In this document: piece after piece, positions 18,929-26,326 of the stretch | Position numbering within the stretch: position 1 is the stretch's first letter | How the letters are laid out: each line of letters starts with the position of its first letter | Made by a program: the position numbers and the translations under genes | Notes under the pieces: model-generated | Databases searched by the model: none | Seen by the model: the letters and a program-made list of their open reading frames with translations, nothing else | Told to the model about the DNA's origin: nothing | DNA from: Fidelibacterota bacterium | Lineage (GTDB): Bacteria > Fidelibacterota > UBA8477 > JABMPR01 | DNA length: 64,000 nt | Assembly (NCBI GenBank): GCA_018673925.1 | Contig: JABHBL010000022.1 | Span: forward strand, 62,001-126,000 | Reading direction: 5' to 3'

Positions 18929-19891
18929 CTAAACTTCAGTAGCCAGTATTTGGGCCATCACATCTGCATCCACGTTACCTCCGCTGAGAATTATCCCAAT
19001 TCTGCCCTGAGCGTGTACCGAACCCTGCATGAGGGCGGCAAGTCCCAGAACACCAGACGGTTCAACCACTATTTTCAGGCGATTAAACAAGTATTGGACG
19101 GCCAGGAAAATGGATGCTTCTGTGACTGTCGCCATGTCATCTACATTTGAGAGAATCAGTGGGTAGGTTAGGTCACCCAGGTGTTGTGTTCTTACGCCAT
19201 CAGCAATCGTTGGCGGATTGTTCACAGATTGGAGTTCACCACTGTTGAAGGAACGATTGGCATCATCCGCGCATTCAGGCTCTATCCCGATAACCCGACA
19301 CTGAGGACTCATTGCTTTCGCCGTTATAGCTGACCCGCTGAGTAATCCACCACCTCCGCACGGTGTCATGAGGATATCCAGCTCACCAAGGTCTTCAAAC
19401 ATTTCCTTTGCGGCGGTGCCTTGACCTGCAATCACATCCTTATGATTATAGGGTGGTATCATTGTATAACCATGTTCAGCCTCTAATTCATTGGCCTTGG
19501 CCTCCCTGGTAGTCTGAAGGGGATCTATCTCCACCACTGTTGCTCCATACCCACGTGTTGCGGCTAGTTTTGTCCTACTCGCGTCATTGGGCATGACAAT
19601 TGTGGTTTTCACATCCAACAATCTCCCCACCAGCGCAACGGCCTGGGCATGATTCCCTGAAGAAAATGTGATAACTCCCCGCGCTTTTTCTTCAGTGCTG
19701 AGTTGGGAAATAGCATTAAAAGCTCCGCGAAATTTGAAGGCGCCAATTCTCTGAAATGGTTCAGCCTTGAAAAATATCTTAGCCCCAAGCTCAGCATCTA
19801 GCGTTCTGGAGGTCAGGATGGGTGTTCTGGTGGCATAACCATTGATCCGCTTACTGGCTTCACTAATTTGCTGAAAGTTCACAACGCTCAT
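18929..19891 (-). CDS. PLP-dependent threonine/hydroxyaspartate dehydratase-like enzyme
   Basis: 320 residues of fold-type II PLP enzyme. The Schiff-base lysine is Lys53 in 'RIGAFKFRGA', followed by 'SSGNHAQAVA', the glycine-rich phosphate loop 'PCGGGGLLSG' and the C-terminal 'LSGGNVD'. There is no regulatory ACT domain, so it is not biosynthetic IlvA. The 'FQRIGAFKFRGA' context resembles eukaryotic-type serine racemase and threo-3-hydroxyaspartate ammonia-lyase. The latter would yield oxaloacetate and pair sensibly with the aspartate dehydrogenase nearby. Serine racemase or catabolic threonine dehydratase are alternatives. An AGGGGAG site precedes the ATG. Confidence 0.8.
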   Translation of the reverse strand: MSVVNFQQISEASKRINGYATRTPILTSRTLDAELGAKIFFKAEPFQRIGAFKFRGAFNAISQLSTEEKARGVITFSSGNHAQAVALVGRLLDVKTTIVMPNDASRTKLAATRGYGATVVEIDPLQTTREAKANELEAEHGYTMIPPYNHKDVIAGQGTAAKEMFEDLGELDILMTPCGGGGLLSGSAITAKAMSPQCRVIGIEPECADDANRSFNSGELQSVNNPPTIADGVRTQHLGDLTYPLILSNVDDMATVTEASIFLAVQYLFNRLKIVVEPSGVLGLAALMQGSVHAQGRIGIILSGGNVDADVMAQILATEV

Positions 19892-20237
19892 AAATTGACT
19901 ATCTCCCCTGTAAGAATTTTTCTATATGTGTGACCCCATACTCGCTTTAAACTTTCTAAAAAAAGCGACGATAAAGGCAATCATAATTAACGACACTAAC
20001 AAGAAAAGAACAATGCCTTAGTATATGATTCACTGGTAGAAACCTTATTAAAATTTAAATTCATGGAAATTTAAATCTATTCTCACGGAATGATCATGGA
20101 TGTCCTGAATGAGAATGCGTGATTGTCAGTTATCATCCTGGTTCCCCTGTAGAGAATTAGGTACCAACACAGAATGGGATCTCCCAGAAAGTGTTTGTGG
20201 GGAAATATTTGCACAAAATTATTAAACGAAAAAAGGA
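19892..20237. other. 346-bp divergent intergenic region
   Basis: Lies between the dehydratase (minus) and the epimerase (plus). It is AT-rich with an imperfect dyad around 20050-20075 (AAATTTAAAT repeats). A possible broken small membrane-protein ORF occupies 19922-20064 on the minus strand and is listed separately. I see no convincing -35/-10 pair. Confidence 0.6.
19922..20064 (-). pseudogene. Possible frameshifted small membrane protein
   Basis: Reading minus from an ATG at 20064, about 16 codons (MNLNFNKVSTSESYTK) run into a stop, while the next frame continues from the same place as a hydrophobic helix (IVLFLLVSLIMIAFIVAFF), then 'RKFKASMGSHI' and a TAG at 19922-19924. Joined, they would make a ~47-residue single-pass membrane protein with a positive tail, CcoQ-like in shape. 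There is no good SD site. It could be chance, a sequencing indel or a decayed gene. Confidence 0.25.
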
Positions 20238-20243
20238 ATGGGT

Positions 20244-21263
20244 ATGTCACTATCTCTAAGCTGGTCAGTCGTCAGAGTTAACACAAAATTTGAATTCAAG
20301 ATCGCTCGTAGCGCCTTTAGCCATTATAACCGATTGATTCTCGAATTGACAGATGGACAATATCTTGCCTATGGGGAAGCGGCACCGAACATTCGCTATG
20401 AGGGTGATACGAAAGAAATCGTAGCCATGCTCGATGAAAAGAAACCTCAAATCCTTGAGTTGCCTGTCGATGATGCAGAAACACGTCAGCTTGCTCTGGA
20501 AAAAATGTTTCCAGACAGTTTTTCCTTGCAAGCGGCGATTGATACGGTGTTTTGGGATCTGTACGCAAAACGCGATGAAACACCACTCTGGCGACACTTT
20601 GGTGCCAGTAAAGACCTCGCTATCTCTTCTTATACTATTGGTATATCCGATCTTGATGCAATTCCAGCTAAGATTGTAGAAGCAGCACCCTATCCCATAT
20701 TGAAGATCAAATTGGGAACAGATTATGATCATGAGATCATGAGAACGATTCGTAAGGAAACGGATAAGGTTCTTCGAGTTGATGTCAATGAGGGCTGGAA
20801 ATCAATTGATGATGCCAAGCGAGGAACAGAATGGTTGATAGAAGAAAATGTAGAATTTCTCGAACAACCTATGCCAGCCCTCCAACTGGATGATATCGCT
20901 AAACTGCGTGAGTTTTCACCCATTCCTATCGTTGCTGATGAGGACTCAGTGAGACCTGAAGATTTGAAAAATCTAGTTGGGGCCTATGATGGGATCAACA
21001 TAAAACTCATGAAATGCGGAGGGCTGACTAATGCCCTTAAAATGATAGAGCTCTCTCAAAAATACGAATTCGATATCATGATGGGCTGCATGCTCGAAAC
21101 CTCAATCGGAATATCAGCCCTGGCACAACTTGGGTCATTTGCCCGCTGGCTGGATCTAGATGGCAATGTACTGATAGCTGACGATCCCTATCTAGGCGTT
21201 GGAAACATTGGTGGTAAGATCATTTTAAATGATAAACCAGGTATTGGTGTAGAGCCTCGGTGA
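20244..21263 (+). CDS. L-Ala-D/L-Glu (dipeptide) epimerase
   Basis: 339 residues from the ATG at 20244; the ATG at 20238 overlaps the AAAGGA site and is too close. Enolase-superfamily signatures are complete: Lys154 and Lys156 in 'LKIKLG', metal ligands Asp180 ('DVNEG'), Glu207 ('EQP') and Asp232 ('ADED'), and a catalytic Lys near 254 in 'NIKLMKCGG'. 'MMGCMLETS' and the late 'ADDP' fit the dipeptide epimerase family (YkfB/YcjG). The reaction turns L-Ala-D-Glu from murein into L-Ala-L-Glu for ordinary dipeptidases. With the cytoplasmic NlpC/P60 enzyme upstream it forms a muropeptide salvage pair. Copy B of the tRNA repeat starts 12 bp after the stop. Confidence 0.9.
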   Translation: MSLSLSWSVVRVNTKFEFKIARSAFSHYNRLILELTDGQYLAYGEAAPNIRYEGDTKEIVAMLDEKKPQILELPVDDAETRQLALEKMFPDSFSLQAAIDTVFWDLYAKRDETPLWRHFGASKDLAISSYTIGISDLDAIPAKIVEAAPYPILKIKLGTDYDHEIMRTIRKETDKVLRVDVNEGWKSIDDAKRGTEWLIEENVEFLEQPMPALQLDDIAKLREFSPIPIVADEDSVRPEDLKNLVGAYDGINIKLMKCGGLTNALKMIELSQKYEFDIMMGCMLETSIGISALAQLGSFARWLDLDGNVLIADDPYLGVGNIGGKIILNDKPGIGVEPR

Positions 21264-21275
21264 TTTTTACGGACT

Positions 21276-21340
21276 TCGGGCACAAATATAGATAGGTTGA
21301 AGTTTAAAATTGCCATCACAGAAATGTGGTGGCAATTTTT
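21276..21340 (+). repeat. 65-bp direct repeat, copy B
   Basis: Matches 10535-10599 at 63 of 65 positions, beginning with the final seven bases of tRNA-Leu (TCGGGCA) although no tRNA precedes it here (upstream bases GGACT do not match). It supplies the terminator for the epimerase gene. Confidence 0.85.
21310..21340 (+). terminator. Rho-independent terminator within repeat copy B
   Basis: An 11-bp stem (TTGCCATCACA with TGTGGTGGCAA, one G-U pair) on a GAAA loop is followed by TTTTT. It pairs better than copy A, so it may be closer to the ancestral form. Confidence 0.85.
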
Positions 21341-21363
21341 GTGTCCGAAAGGAGTAATAGATC

Positions 21364-21451
21364 GTCATCCCGAGCGGAGTCGAGGGATATGAATACTTCG
21401 TCAAATACGAGAATCCCTCCATGTAGTTTATGCTGAGCGGAGTCGAAGTGC
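21364..21451. repeat. REP-like element, two units
   Basis: The unit GTCATCCCGAGCGGAGTCGA at 21364 continues to GGGAT at 21388; a second unit at 21429-21451 shares GAGCGGAGTCGAAG. A 7-bp inverted repeat (GAGGGAT at 21382, ATCCCTC at 21413) lies between them. This type of extragenic palindromic repeat is scattered through many bacterial genomes and is often mobilised by RAYT transposases. It sits directly at the segment boundary. Confidence 0.55.
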
Positions 21452-21568
21452 TAGAGGAGAGGAAATACCAGTTTTATGGAGACAATTCTCACCTCATCGA
21501 ACAATCAGCTTCAATCCTGAGATGTTCTCATTAGCTTATGTGCAATCTTTTGAGGAGAACAGTAGTAG

Positions 21569-22075
21569 ATGGTCGATTATAAGCAGCTTGAAAACACTAT
21601 CCCCATCGAATTTGGCAAACAGTTCATCTCATTTATCACTGGTGAACATAACGATCAACGAATCTCTCTGAAGTATCACTTCAATGAAGAGAGTGGGTGG
21701 GTTTACGCCGAGGTCAAATTTGGAAAACTGGCGCAGGGACCACCAGGACACACACACGGTGGTGCCATATCAGCTGTTTTTGATGAACTCATGGGGGCAT
21801 GTTGCTGGGTAAATGGGTATCCTGCCATGACAGCCCAGTACACGACACGCTTCTTCAAACCACTGCCTCTGGAAAAGGATGTGCTGTATTGCTCAAAAAT
21901 TAATATCATCGATGGTAGCAAAATTAGTCTCAAAGCAAAATTGATTGATGAAACCAAAACAAAATATGCTAGTGCCCGGGGGCTTTTTATCCTCCAGGAC
22001 ATGGAAAAGTTTAAGCAAATGAACCTGGAAGCAGTGGAAAAGGTGTCATCGCTAGCCCAGACACACCAAAATTGA
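21569..22075 (+). CDS. PaaI-like hotdog-fold thioesterase
   Basis: 168 residues. The hotdog core has the diagnostic 'HTHGGAISAVFDELMG' stretch, where the HGG and the Asp/Glu of the central helix form the thioesterase site, followed by 'TARFFKPLPL'-type strands (here TTRFFKPLPL). The family hydrolyses acyl-CoA thioesters. A GAGGAG site precedes the ATG. It heads a co-directional set with a small ORF and the PhnD-like protein, but nothing here identifies the acyl substrate. Confidence 0.8.
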   Translation: MVDYKQLENTIPIEFGKQFISFITGEHNDQRISLKYHFNEESGWVYAEVKFGKLAQGPPGHTHGGAISAVFDELMGACCWVNGYPAMTAQYTTRFFKPLPLEKDVLYCSKINIIDGSKISLKAKLIDETKTKYASARGLFILQDMEKFKQMNLEAVEKVSSLAQTHQN

Positions 22076-22098
22076 GATCACCAGAAAAGGAGTAAATA

Positions 22099-22290
22099 AT
22101 GGCTTGGACGTTTAAATTTGATTTAGATAAGTATGAAGTTGAGGACCTCAAAATCGTTCTTGGCAAACTGAAAACAAAAGATGTTCGCAAAGTAGAAGTG
22201 TCTGTAAATGGAGATGTCCGGAAATTGGCAACTAATATGCTAAAGGCCGTATATGATCAGGAAGACTTCTTTAAGGATGAACGTTGGTAA
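22099..22290 (+). CDS. Small conserved-looking hypothetical protein
   Basis: 63 residues, strongly charged (Lys, Asp, Glu), no membrane segment and no Cys. A good AAGGAG site and an even coding pattern support it as real. It begins 23 bp after the thioesterase and 27 bp before the binding-protein gene. Family not recognised; size and composition would suit a small cytosolic regulatory or structural protein. Confidence 0.6.
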   Translation: MAWTFKFDLDKYEVEDLKIVLGKLKTKDVRKVEVSVNGDVRKLATNMLKAVYDQEDFFKDERW

Positions 22291-22317
22291 ATCTGATCAT
22301 TTAAGAAAATACCTATC

Positions 22318-23223
22318 TTGAAAAATATTAATCCAAAAATATTCCTGCCTGTTCTACTATTCCTCCTTTGTTTTGGGATTTCCTATGTATTCATCATGGA
22401 TATTGAAACTCACATTCCTGAACCAGTGTCCAAATTGGATGAGAAGAAAGAGACCATCTATTTTGGAGTGATTTCAAGATATTCTCCCAGATCAATCGTG
22501 AGTGGATACCAACCATTAATGGAATACCTCACGAACAATACACCCTACAATTTTAAATTGAAGCTTAGCCGGAATTATTTAGAGACCGTTGACCAACTAG
22601 CACTTGGTCGTATTGATTTTGCTTCGCTCGGTAATTATACCTACATCCATGCACATAAGAATTACGGGGTTCGGTGTATTGCTATGCCAATAAATAGCGA
22701 TGGGGACATTGAAAATTATGATGATATCATCGTTCCTCAAAATTCAGGAATTAAAAACCTGGAAGAATTAGCAGGTAAGTCATTTGCTTTCGCCTCGAAG
22801 CAATCATTCAGTTCATGGATGGGCATATGGATGTTGAAACAATCCGGTGTAGAATTAGCAGATTTATCACGCTATGAAAATTTGAGTTATCATGATCTGG
22901 TTGCAGAAAAAGTTCTTAGAGGCGATTTCGATGCAGGAATGGTTAAATCTGTGGTTGCTCGATCCTATGAGGAGTCAGGAATTCGAATCCTGGCCAGATC
23001 CCCAGCCATTCCCAGTGTCCCTCTCGTGGCAGCTGCTCATGTTGATACCTCTCGCATACGCGTGGTTCAAGCAGCCCTTTTAGAACTAAGCTCACTCATA
23101 GAAAGTGGTGAAATATCGACCTCAGGCTGGGATACTGAAGTTGCCAATGGATTTGTGGCAGGCCAAGACAGTCTTTACAATTTTCCTAGACAGATCTTGG
23201 ATGATATAGAGCAAGAGATGTAA
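22318..23223 (+). CDS. PhnD-like periplasmic phosphate/phosphonate-type binding protein
   Basis: 301 residues from TTG 22318 (weak SD). One N-terminal hydrophobic helix (~7-27) acts as a signal or anchor. The body follows the PhnD/SBP_bac family: 'YFGVISRYSPRSIVSGYQPLMEYL', in short the 'YQPLMEYL' opening, then 'LGRIDFASLGNYTYI' and 'FDAGMVKS'. Such proteins bind phosphonate, phosphite or phosphate esters for ABC uptake. No ABC ATPase or permease is present. Instead its stop overlaps the histidine kinase start by one base, so it probably serves as the sensory receptor feeding that kinase, as known for several PhnD-like proteins linked to two-component systems. Confidence 0.8.
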   Translation: MKNINPKIFLPVLLFLLCFGISYVFIMDIETHIPEPVSKLDEKKETIYFGVISRYSPRSIVSGYQPLMEYLTNNTPYNFKLKLSRNYLETVDQLALGRIDFASLGNYTYIHAHKNYGVRCIAMPINSDGDIENYDDIIVPQNSGIKNLEELAGKSFAFASKQSFSSWMGIWMLKQSGVELADLSRYENLSYHDLVAEKVLRGDFDAGMVKSVVARSYEESGIRILARSPAIPSVPLVAAAHVDTSRIRVVQAALLELSSLIESGEISTSGWDTEVANGFVAGQDSLYNFPRQILDDIEQEM

Positions 23224-24680
23224 TGAAACTCATAAACAGCATTCATGATAAGCTTGTTTTCAGAATTGGGTTAAGTCTCTCGATTGTTCTTTTGGTTCTT
23301 TTCTTTGCCATCATGACTTCGCAAAAAGAAACCATTATCGCAAAACATCGAACTGTTGCCACAACCATGATTCAAACTGCCATTATTCCCATTAACGATG
23401 CTCTTTATCTTGGTGGAGCTGATAACGATGATTTTTTGCAATCTTTTCTCAAAAATTTTGTACTGGAATATCAAGGTGAGATGAAGTTTGCCCTCATTCT
23501 CGGTGAAGGGGGACGAGTGATCGCCCACTCTGATATTTCACAGATTAATGAGATATACTCAGATGTCTACAGTAATTCTGCACTGGAGTCCCTGGATCCC
23601 CAATTTCATATCTATAGGGATAGCAAATTAGGCGGGGTTATGGAAATATCAGCACCACTTGGATTAATCACACTCTCACATGGTGCAGTTAGATTGGGCC
23701 TCGATTCTCAACCACTGGAAAGCGAACTCCGTAGCACCATGCTTTTTATCATTGGTATGATTCTATTAACCCTGGTACTTGTCATTTTTATAGTTTTACG
23801 AATTAGCCGAAACGTCACACGGGGATTGAGACATACAGCTGAAGCCATTGATGCCATAGATTTTCAAACTTCTGAGCCTCTTGAACTCCTTGAGACTGAT
23901 GATGAAATTGGGCTGCTTAATGACCGCTTTAAACGTCTTCAGGAGCGTTTGATCAATGCCCGATACAGCATGGAAATAACAAATAAAAATTTGGTACAGA
24001 CCGAAAAACTGGCCGCTATGGGACGCATGGCTGCCGGCGTTGCTCACGAAATCAATAATCCACTTCTGGGATTAAAGAATTGTCTCCATTTGCTACATAT
24101 TGATCCAGAGAATCAGGCCGATCATATACGGCTTCTTAAAGATGGACTGGATCGCATTGAGATCATTGTGTCCAGGTTGCTGGAGGGTGCCCGCAAAAAA
24201 ACAGGTACCATCAAGGACTATGATTTCAATAGAAGTGTGAGAGATGTTCTTAATTTGGTTGGTCACAGGCTTTCTAAAGAGAAGATTATCACTCAAGTGC
24301 AGCTGAATGACAAGATGCCACCTGTCTACAATAATAAATCTGGCTTTGAAGAGGCACTTTTAAATATCTGCATGAATGCACTTGATGCCATCGGCAGCGT
24401 AGGAACAATCTATCTGGAAACAGAAATCAGGGACAACAATGTTGCCGTCATTGTAGGTGATTCTGGACCTGGCATCCCCAGTGCAGAAAGATCAAGAATG
24501 TTTGAACCTTTTGTCACCTCAAAAGAAGTAGGGAAGGGGACTGGATTAGGATTATATGTATCCAGAGAGATTATTGGTTCCATGGGTGGTGAAATAAGTT
24601 ACTCAACCAGTAATCTTGGCGGAGCTGAATTCACCATTGAACTACCTATCCAAATCGAGCTTGACGAGGAAATGGAATAA
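23223..24680 (+). CDS. Membrane sensor histidine kinase (NtrB/ZraS-like)
   Basis: 485 residues. TM1 is ~13-31, a periplasmic domain of about 140 residues follows, TM2 is ~172-194, then HAMP (~195-245), a HisKA helix with phospho-acceptor His275 in 'GVAHEINNPL', and HATPase_c (~355-475) with N-box 'NICMNALDAIG', 'GDSGPGIP' and 'GTGLGLYVS'. All catalytic blocks are intact. Its start overlaps the stop of the PhnD-like gene and the regulator follows by 1 bp, so the three make one signalling operon. The ligand is inferred to reach it through the binding protein. Confidence 0.92.
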   Translation: MKLINSIHDKLVFRIGLSLSIVLLVLFFAIMTSQKETIIAKHRTVATTMIQTAIIPINDALYLGGADNDDFLQSFLKNFVLEYQGEMKFALILGEGGRVIAHSDISQINEIYSDVYSNSALESLDPQFHIYRDSKLGGVMEISAPLGLITLSHGAVRLGLDSQPLESELRSTMLFIIGMILLTLVLVIFIVLRISRNVTRGLRHTAEAIDAIDFQTSEPLELLETDDEIGLLNDRFKRLQERLINARYSMEITNKNLVQTEKLAAMGRMAAGVAHEINNPLLGLKNCLHLLHIDPENQADHIRLLKDGLDRIEIIVSRLLEGARKKTGTIKDYDFNRSVRDVLNLVGHRLSKEKIITQVQLNDKMPPVYNNKSGFEEALLNICMNALDAIGSVGTIYLETEIRDNNVAVIVGDSGPGIPSAERSRMFEPFVTSKEVGKGTGLGLYVSREIIGSMGGEISYSTSNLGGAEFTIELPIQIELDEEME

Positions 24681-24681
24681 A

Positions 24682-26034
24682 ATGTTAAAAATACTACTTG
24701 TTGAAGATGAACGCATAAATCGAATTACACTACAAAAGTTACTGGAGCATGCAGGTCATGCTGTAACCTCAGTAGAGGACGGTACAGCGGGACTAGACGC
24801 CGTTCAAAACGAGACCTGGGACGTAGTCCTCACTGACTATCGACTCCCCGGTGCTGACGGTCTGGAAATCCTTGAAGAAGTCAAACGAATTTCACCGGAC
24901 ACTCAAGTATTGATCATGACAGCGTTTGCCACAGTTGAAAACGCTCTCTCTGCCTTGAAAAAGGGTGCCTTTGACTATCTCACAAAACCTTTTGATCCTG
25001 ATGAATTATTCCATCACCTCGCCAGAATATCTGCCACCCGGGCCTTAAACTCTGAGAACGAAGTGTTGCGAGCTTCACTAGCTGAGTTGAAAGTGTCTCC
25101 TGATCTAATTGGGCAATCGGAAATTATGCGTGAACTTTTCGAAAAAGTAAAGATTGTAGCGGAGAGCGAGCACACGGTTCTGATTCAGGGAGCCAGCGGG
25201 ACGGGAAAAGAAAAGATAGCCAATGCGGTTCAAGTATTGAGTGAACGTCGCGAAAACCCTTTTGTAAAAATTAATTGCTCAGCCCTGAGTGAAACTCTTT
25301 TTGAAACAGAAATGTTTGGGCATGAGAAAGGAGCATTTACTGGAGCAGTGAAACGAGCCATTGGACGCTTCGAGAGGGCCAAGGGTGGAACTATTCTACT
25401 AGATGATATTGATGATTTGAGTATGCGGCTGCAAACCAAGCTTCTGCGAGTGATTCAAGAAGGTGAGATTGAGAGAGTAGGGGGCACCGAAGTAATTCCA
25501 GTCGATGTCAGAATCATTGCCGCTACCAAAATTGATCTGAAGTCCCTGGTTGAAAAGAAGTCCTTTCGGGAAGATTTGTATTATCGTCTTAATGTGATTC
25601 GACTTATTGTCCCCACACTGAATGAGAGGAAATCGGACATTCCATTATTGGCTCATTTCTTCTTGTCAAAGCTGAGTTCCGAAAAACAGTTATCAGCAGA
25701 GTTGATCAAGTATCTCATGGAGCTGGACTGGCCAGGCAATGTAAGGGAGTTGGAACACCTCATCATGCAAATGTCGGTGTTTTGCCGAAAAAACGTGATC
25801 GACTTGAATGATATTCCTGATTCATATCTTCCCATTCAAAGAAATATGGATGCAAAGAAGGGTGGTGAATCATCCTTGACCCAACAAGTGAACGAGTTTG
25901 AATTACAGATAATTAATGAAGCCATAAAAATACATCAAGGGAATCAGAAAAAGGTAGCTGATTCATTGGGAATCCCCAGGACGACCTTGAGGAGTAAATT
26001 GTTAAAACATGGTCTCGTGGATTTAAAAGATTAA
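24682..26034 (+). CDS. NtrC-family sigma54-dependent response regulator
   Basis: 450 residues from the ATG at 24682, one base after the kinase stop; a longer frame into the kinase gene lacks support. The receiver domain has phospho-acceptor Asp52 in 'LTDYRLPGADG' and Lys in 'LTKPF'. The AAA+ domain has Walker A 'GASGTGKE', an intact GAFTGA loop at 217-222 for sigma54 contact, and Walker B 'TILLDDID', where the usual DE is DD. The C-terminal Fis-type helix-turn-helix ends in 'GIPRTTLRSKL'. It should activate a sigma54 promoter from upstream sites, and such sites lie in the gap directly after it. Confidence 0.93.
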   Translation: MLKILLVEDERINRITLQKLLEHAGHAVTSVEDGTAGLDAVQNETWDVVLTDYRLPGADGLEILEEVKRISPDTQVLIMTAFATVENALSALKKGAFDYLTKPFDPDELFHHLARISATRALNSENEVLRASLAELKVSPDLIGQSEIMRELFEKVKIVAESEHTVLIQGASGTGKEKIANAVQVLSERRENPFVKINCSALSETLFETEMFGHEKGAFTGAVKRAIGRFERAKGGTILLDDIDDLSMRLQTKLLRVIQEGEIERVGGTEVIPVDVRIIAATKIDLKSLVEKKSFREDLYYRLNVIRLIVPTLNERKSDIPLLAHFFLSKLSSEKQLSAELIKYLMELDWPGNVRELEHLIMQMSVFCRKNVIDLNDIPDSYLPIQRNMDAKKGGESSLTQQVNEFELQIINEAIKIHQGNQKKVADSLGIPRTTLRSKLLKHGLVDLKD

Positions 26035-26132
26035 AATTATTTCTTGCTCGCCCGAAACAAAATAACTCGTTTCCCAATCATACAGAAAACTAATATCTGA
26101 ACTATATATTCCTGTCATTTGCAGGCGTGAAT

Positions 26133-26168
26133 AGACGATATCTCGTCTATAGTGACGATATCTGGTCA
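26133..26168. promoter_or_regulatory. Paired near-palindromes, candidate enhancer sites for the NtrC-type regulator
   Basis: Two 16-nt near-palindromes, AGACGATATCTCGTCT (26133-26148) and TGACGATATCTGGTCA (26153-26168), agree at 13 of 16 positions and start 20 bp apart, about two helical turns. The first extends to an 8-bp perfect inverted repeat (ATAGACGA/TCGTCTAT). They lie about 107 nt upstream of the -24 element, the usual distance for dimer-pair enhancers of NtrC-type activators. Binding is inferred. Confidence 0.6.
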
Positions 26169-26255
26169 ATAGTTTAGTGCATATTTCCCGTTGGTCATGA
26201 AATGTCCATGCTATAAGTGCAGTATAAACAAGAGTAAAGGTTCACGGGTCATTTG

Positions 26256-26270
26256 TGGCATACCATTTGG
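26256..26270 (+). promoter_or_regulatory. Sigma54-type (-24/-12) promoter
   Basis: TGGCA at 26256-26260 and TTGG at 26267-26270 have exactly the sigma54 spacing (GG, 10 nt, G-C position). Only the last -12 base differs (G for C). Transcription would start near 26282, about 45 nt before the first CYTH gene, which has an AAAGGA site. A sigma54 activator is encoded immediately upstream. Confidence 0.55.
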
Positions 26271-26326
26271 AATACATAAGGTCTGTGAATTAAAAAATAG
26301 ATCTATAAAAATAAAGGAAAACAAAC

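Larger units (their letters stand above)
21264..21568. other. 305-bp intergenic region with repeat copy B and REP-like elements
   Basis: Contains the second copy of the tRNA-Leu-linked 65-bp repeat with its terminator (21276-21340), then two REP-like units sharing GAGCGGAGTCGA, then about 115 bp without recognisable signals before the thioesterase SD site. This is the right-hand boundary of the 10.7-kb segment. Confidence 0.7.

Noticed and set aside
20265-20732. 155-residue minus-strand frame
   Set aside because: Antisense to the dipeptide epimerase, with no SD site and no recognisable domain.
10541-21275. Claim of an active integrative element
   Set aside because: No integrase, excisionase, relaxase or phage gene is present, and the shared tRNA part is only seven bases; kept as a candidate old island only.
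24616-24681. Upstream start for the NtrC-type regulator
   Set aside because: It would add 22 residues read from the kinase gene; the receiver domain begins naturally at the ATG at 24682.
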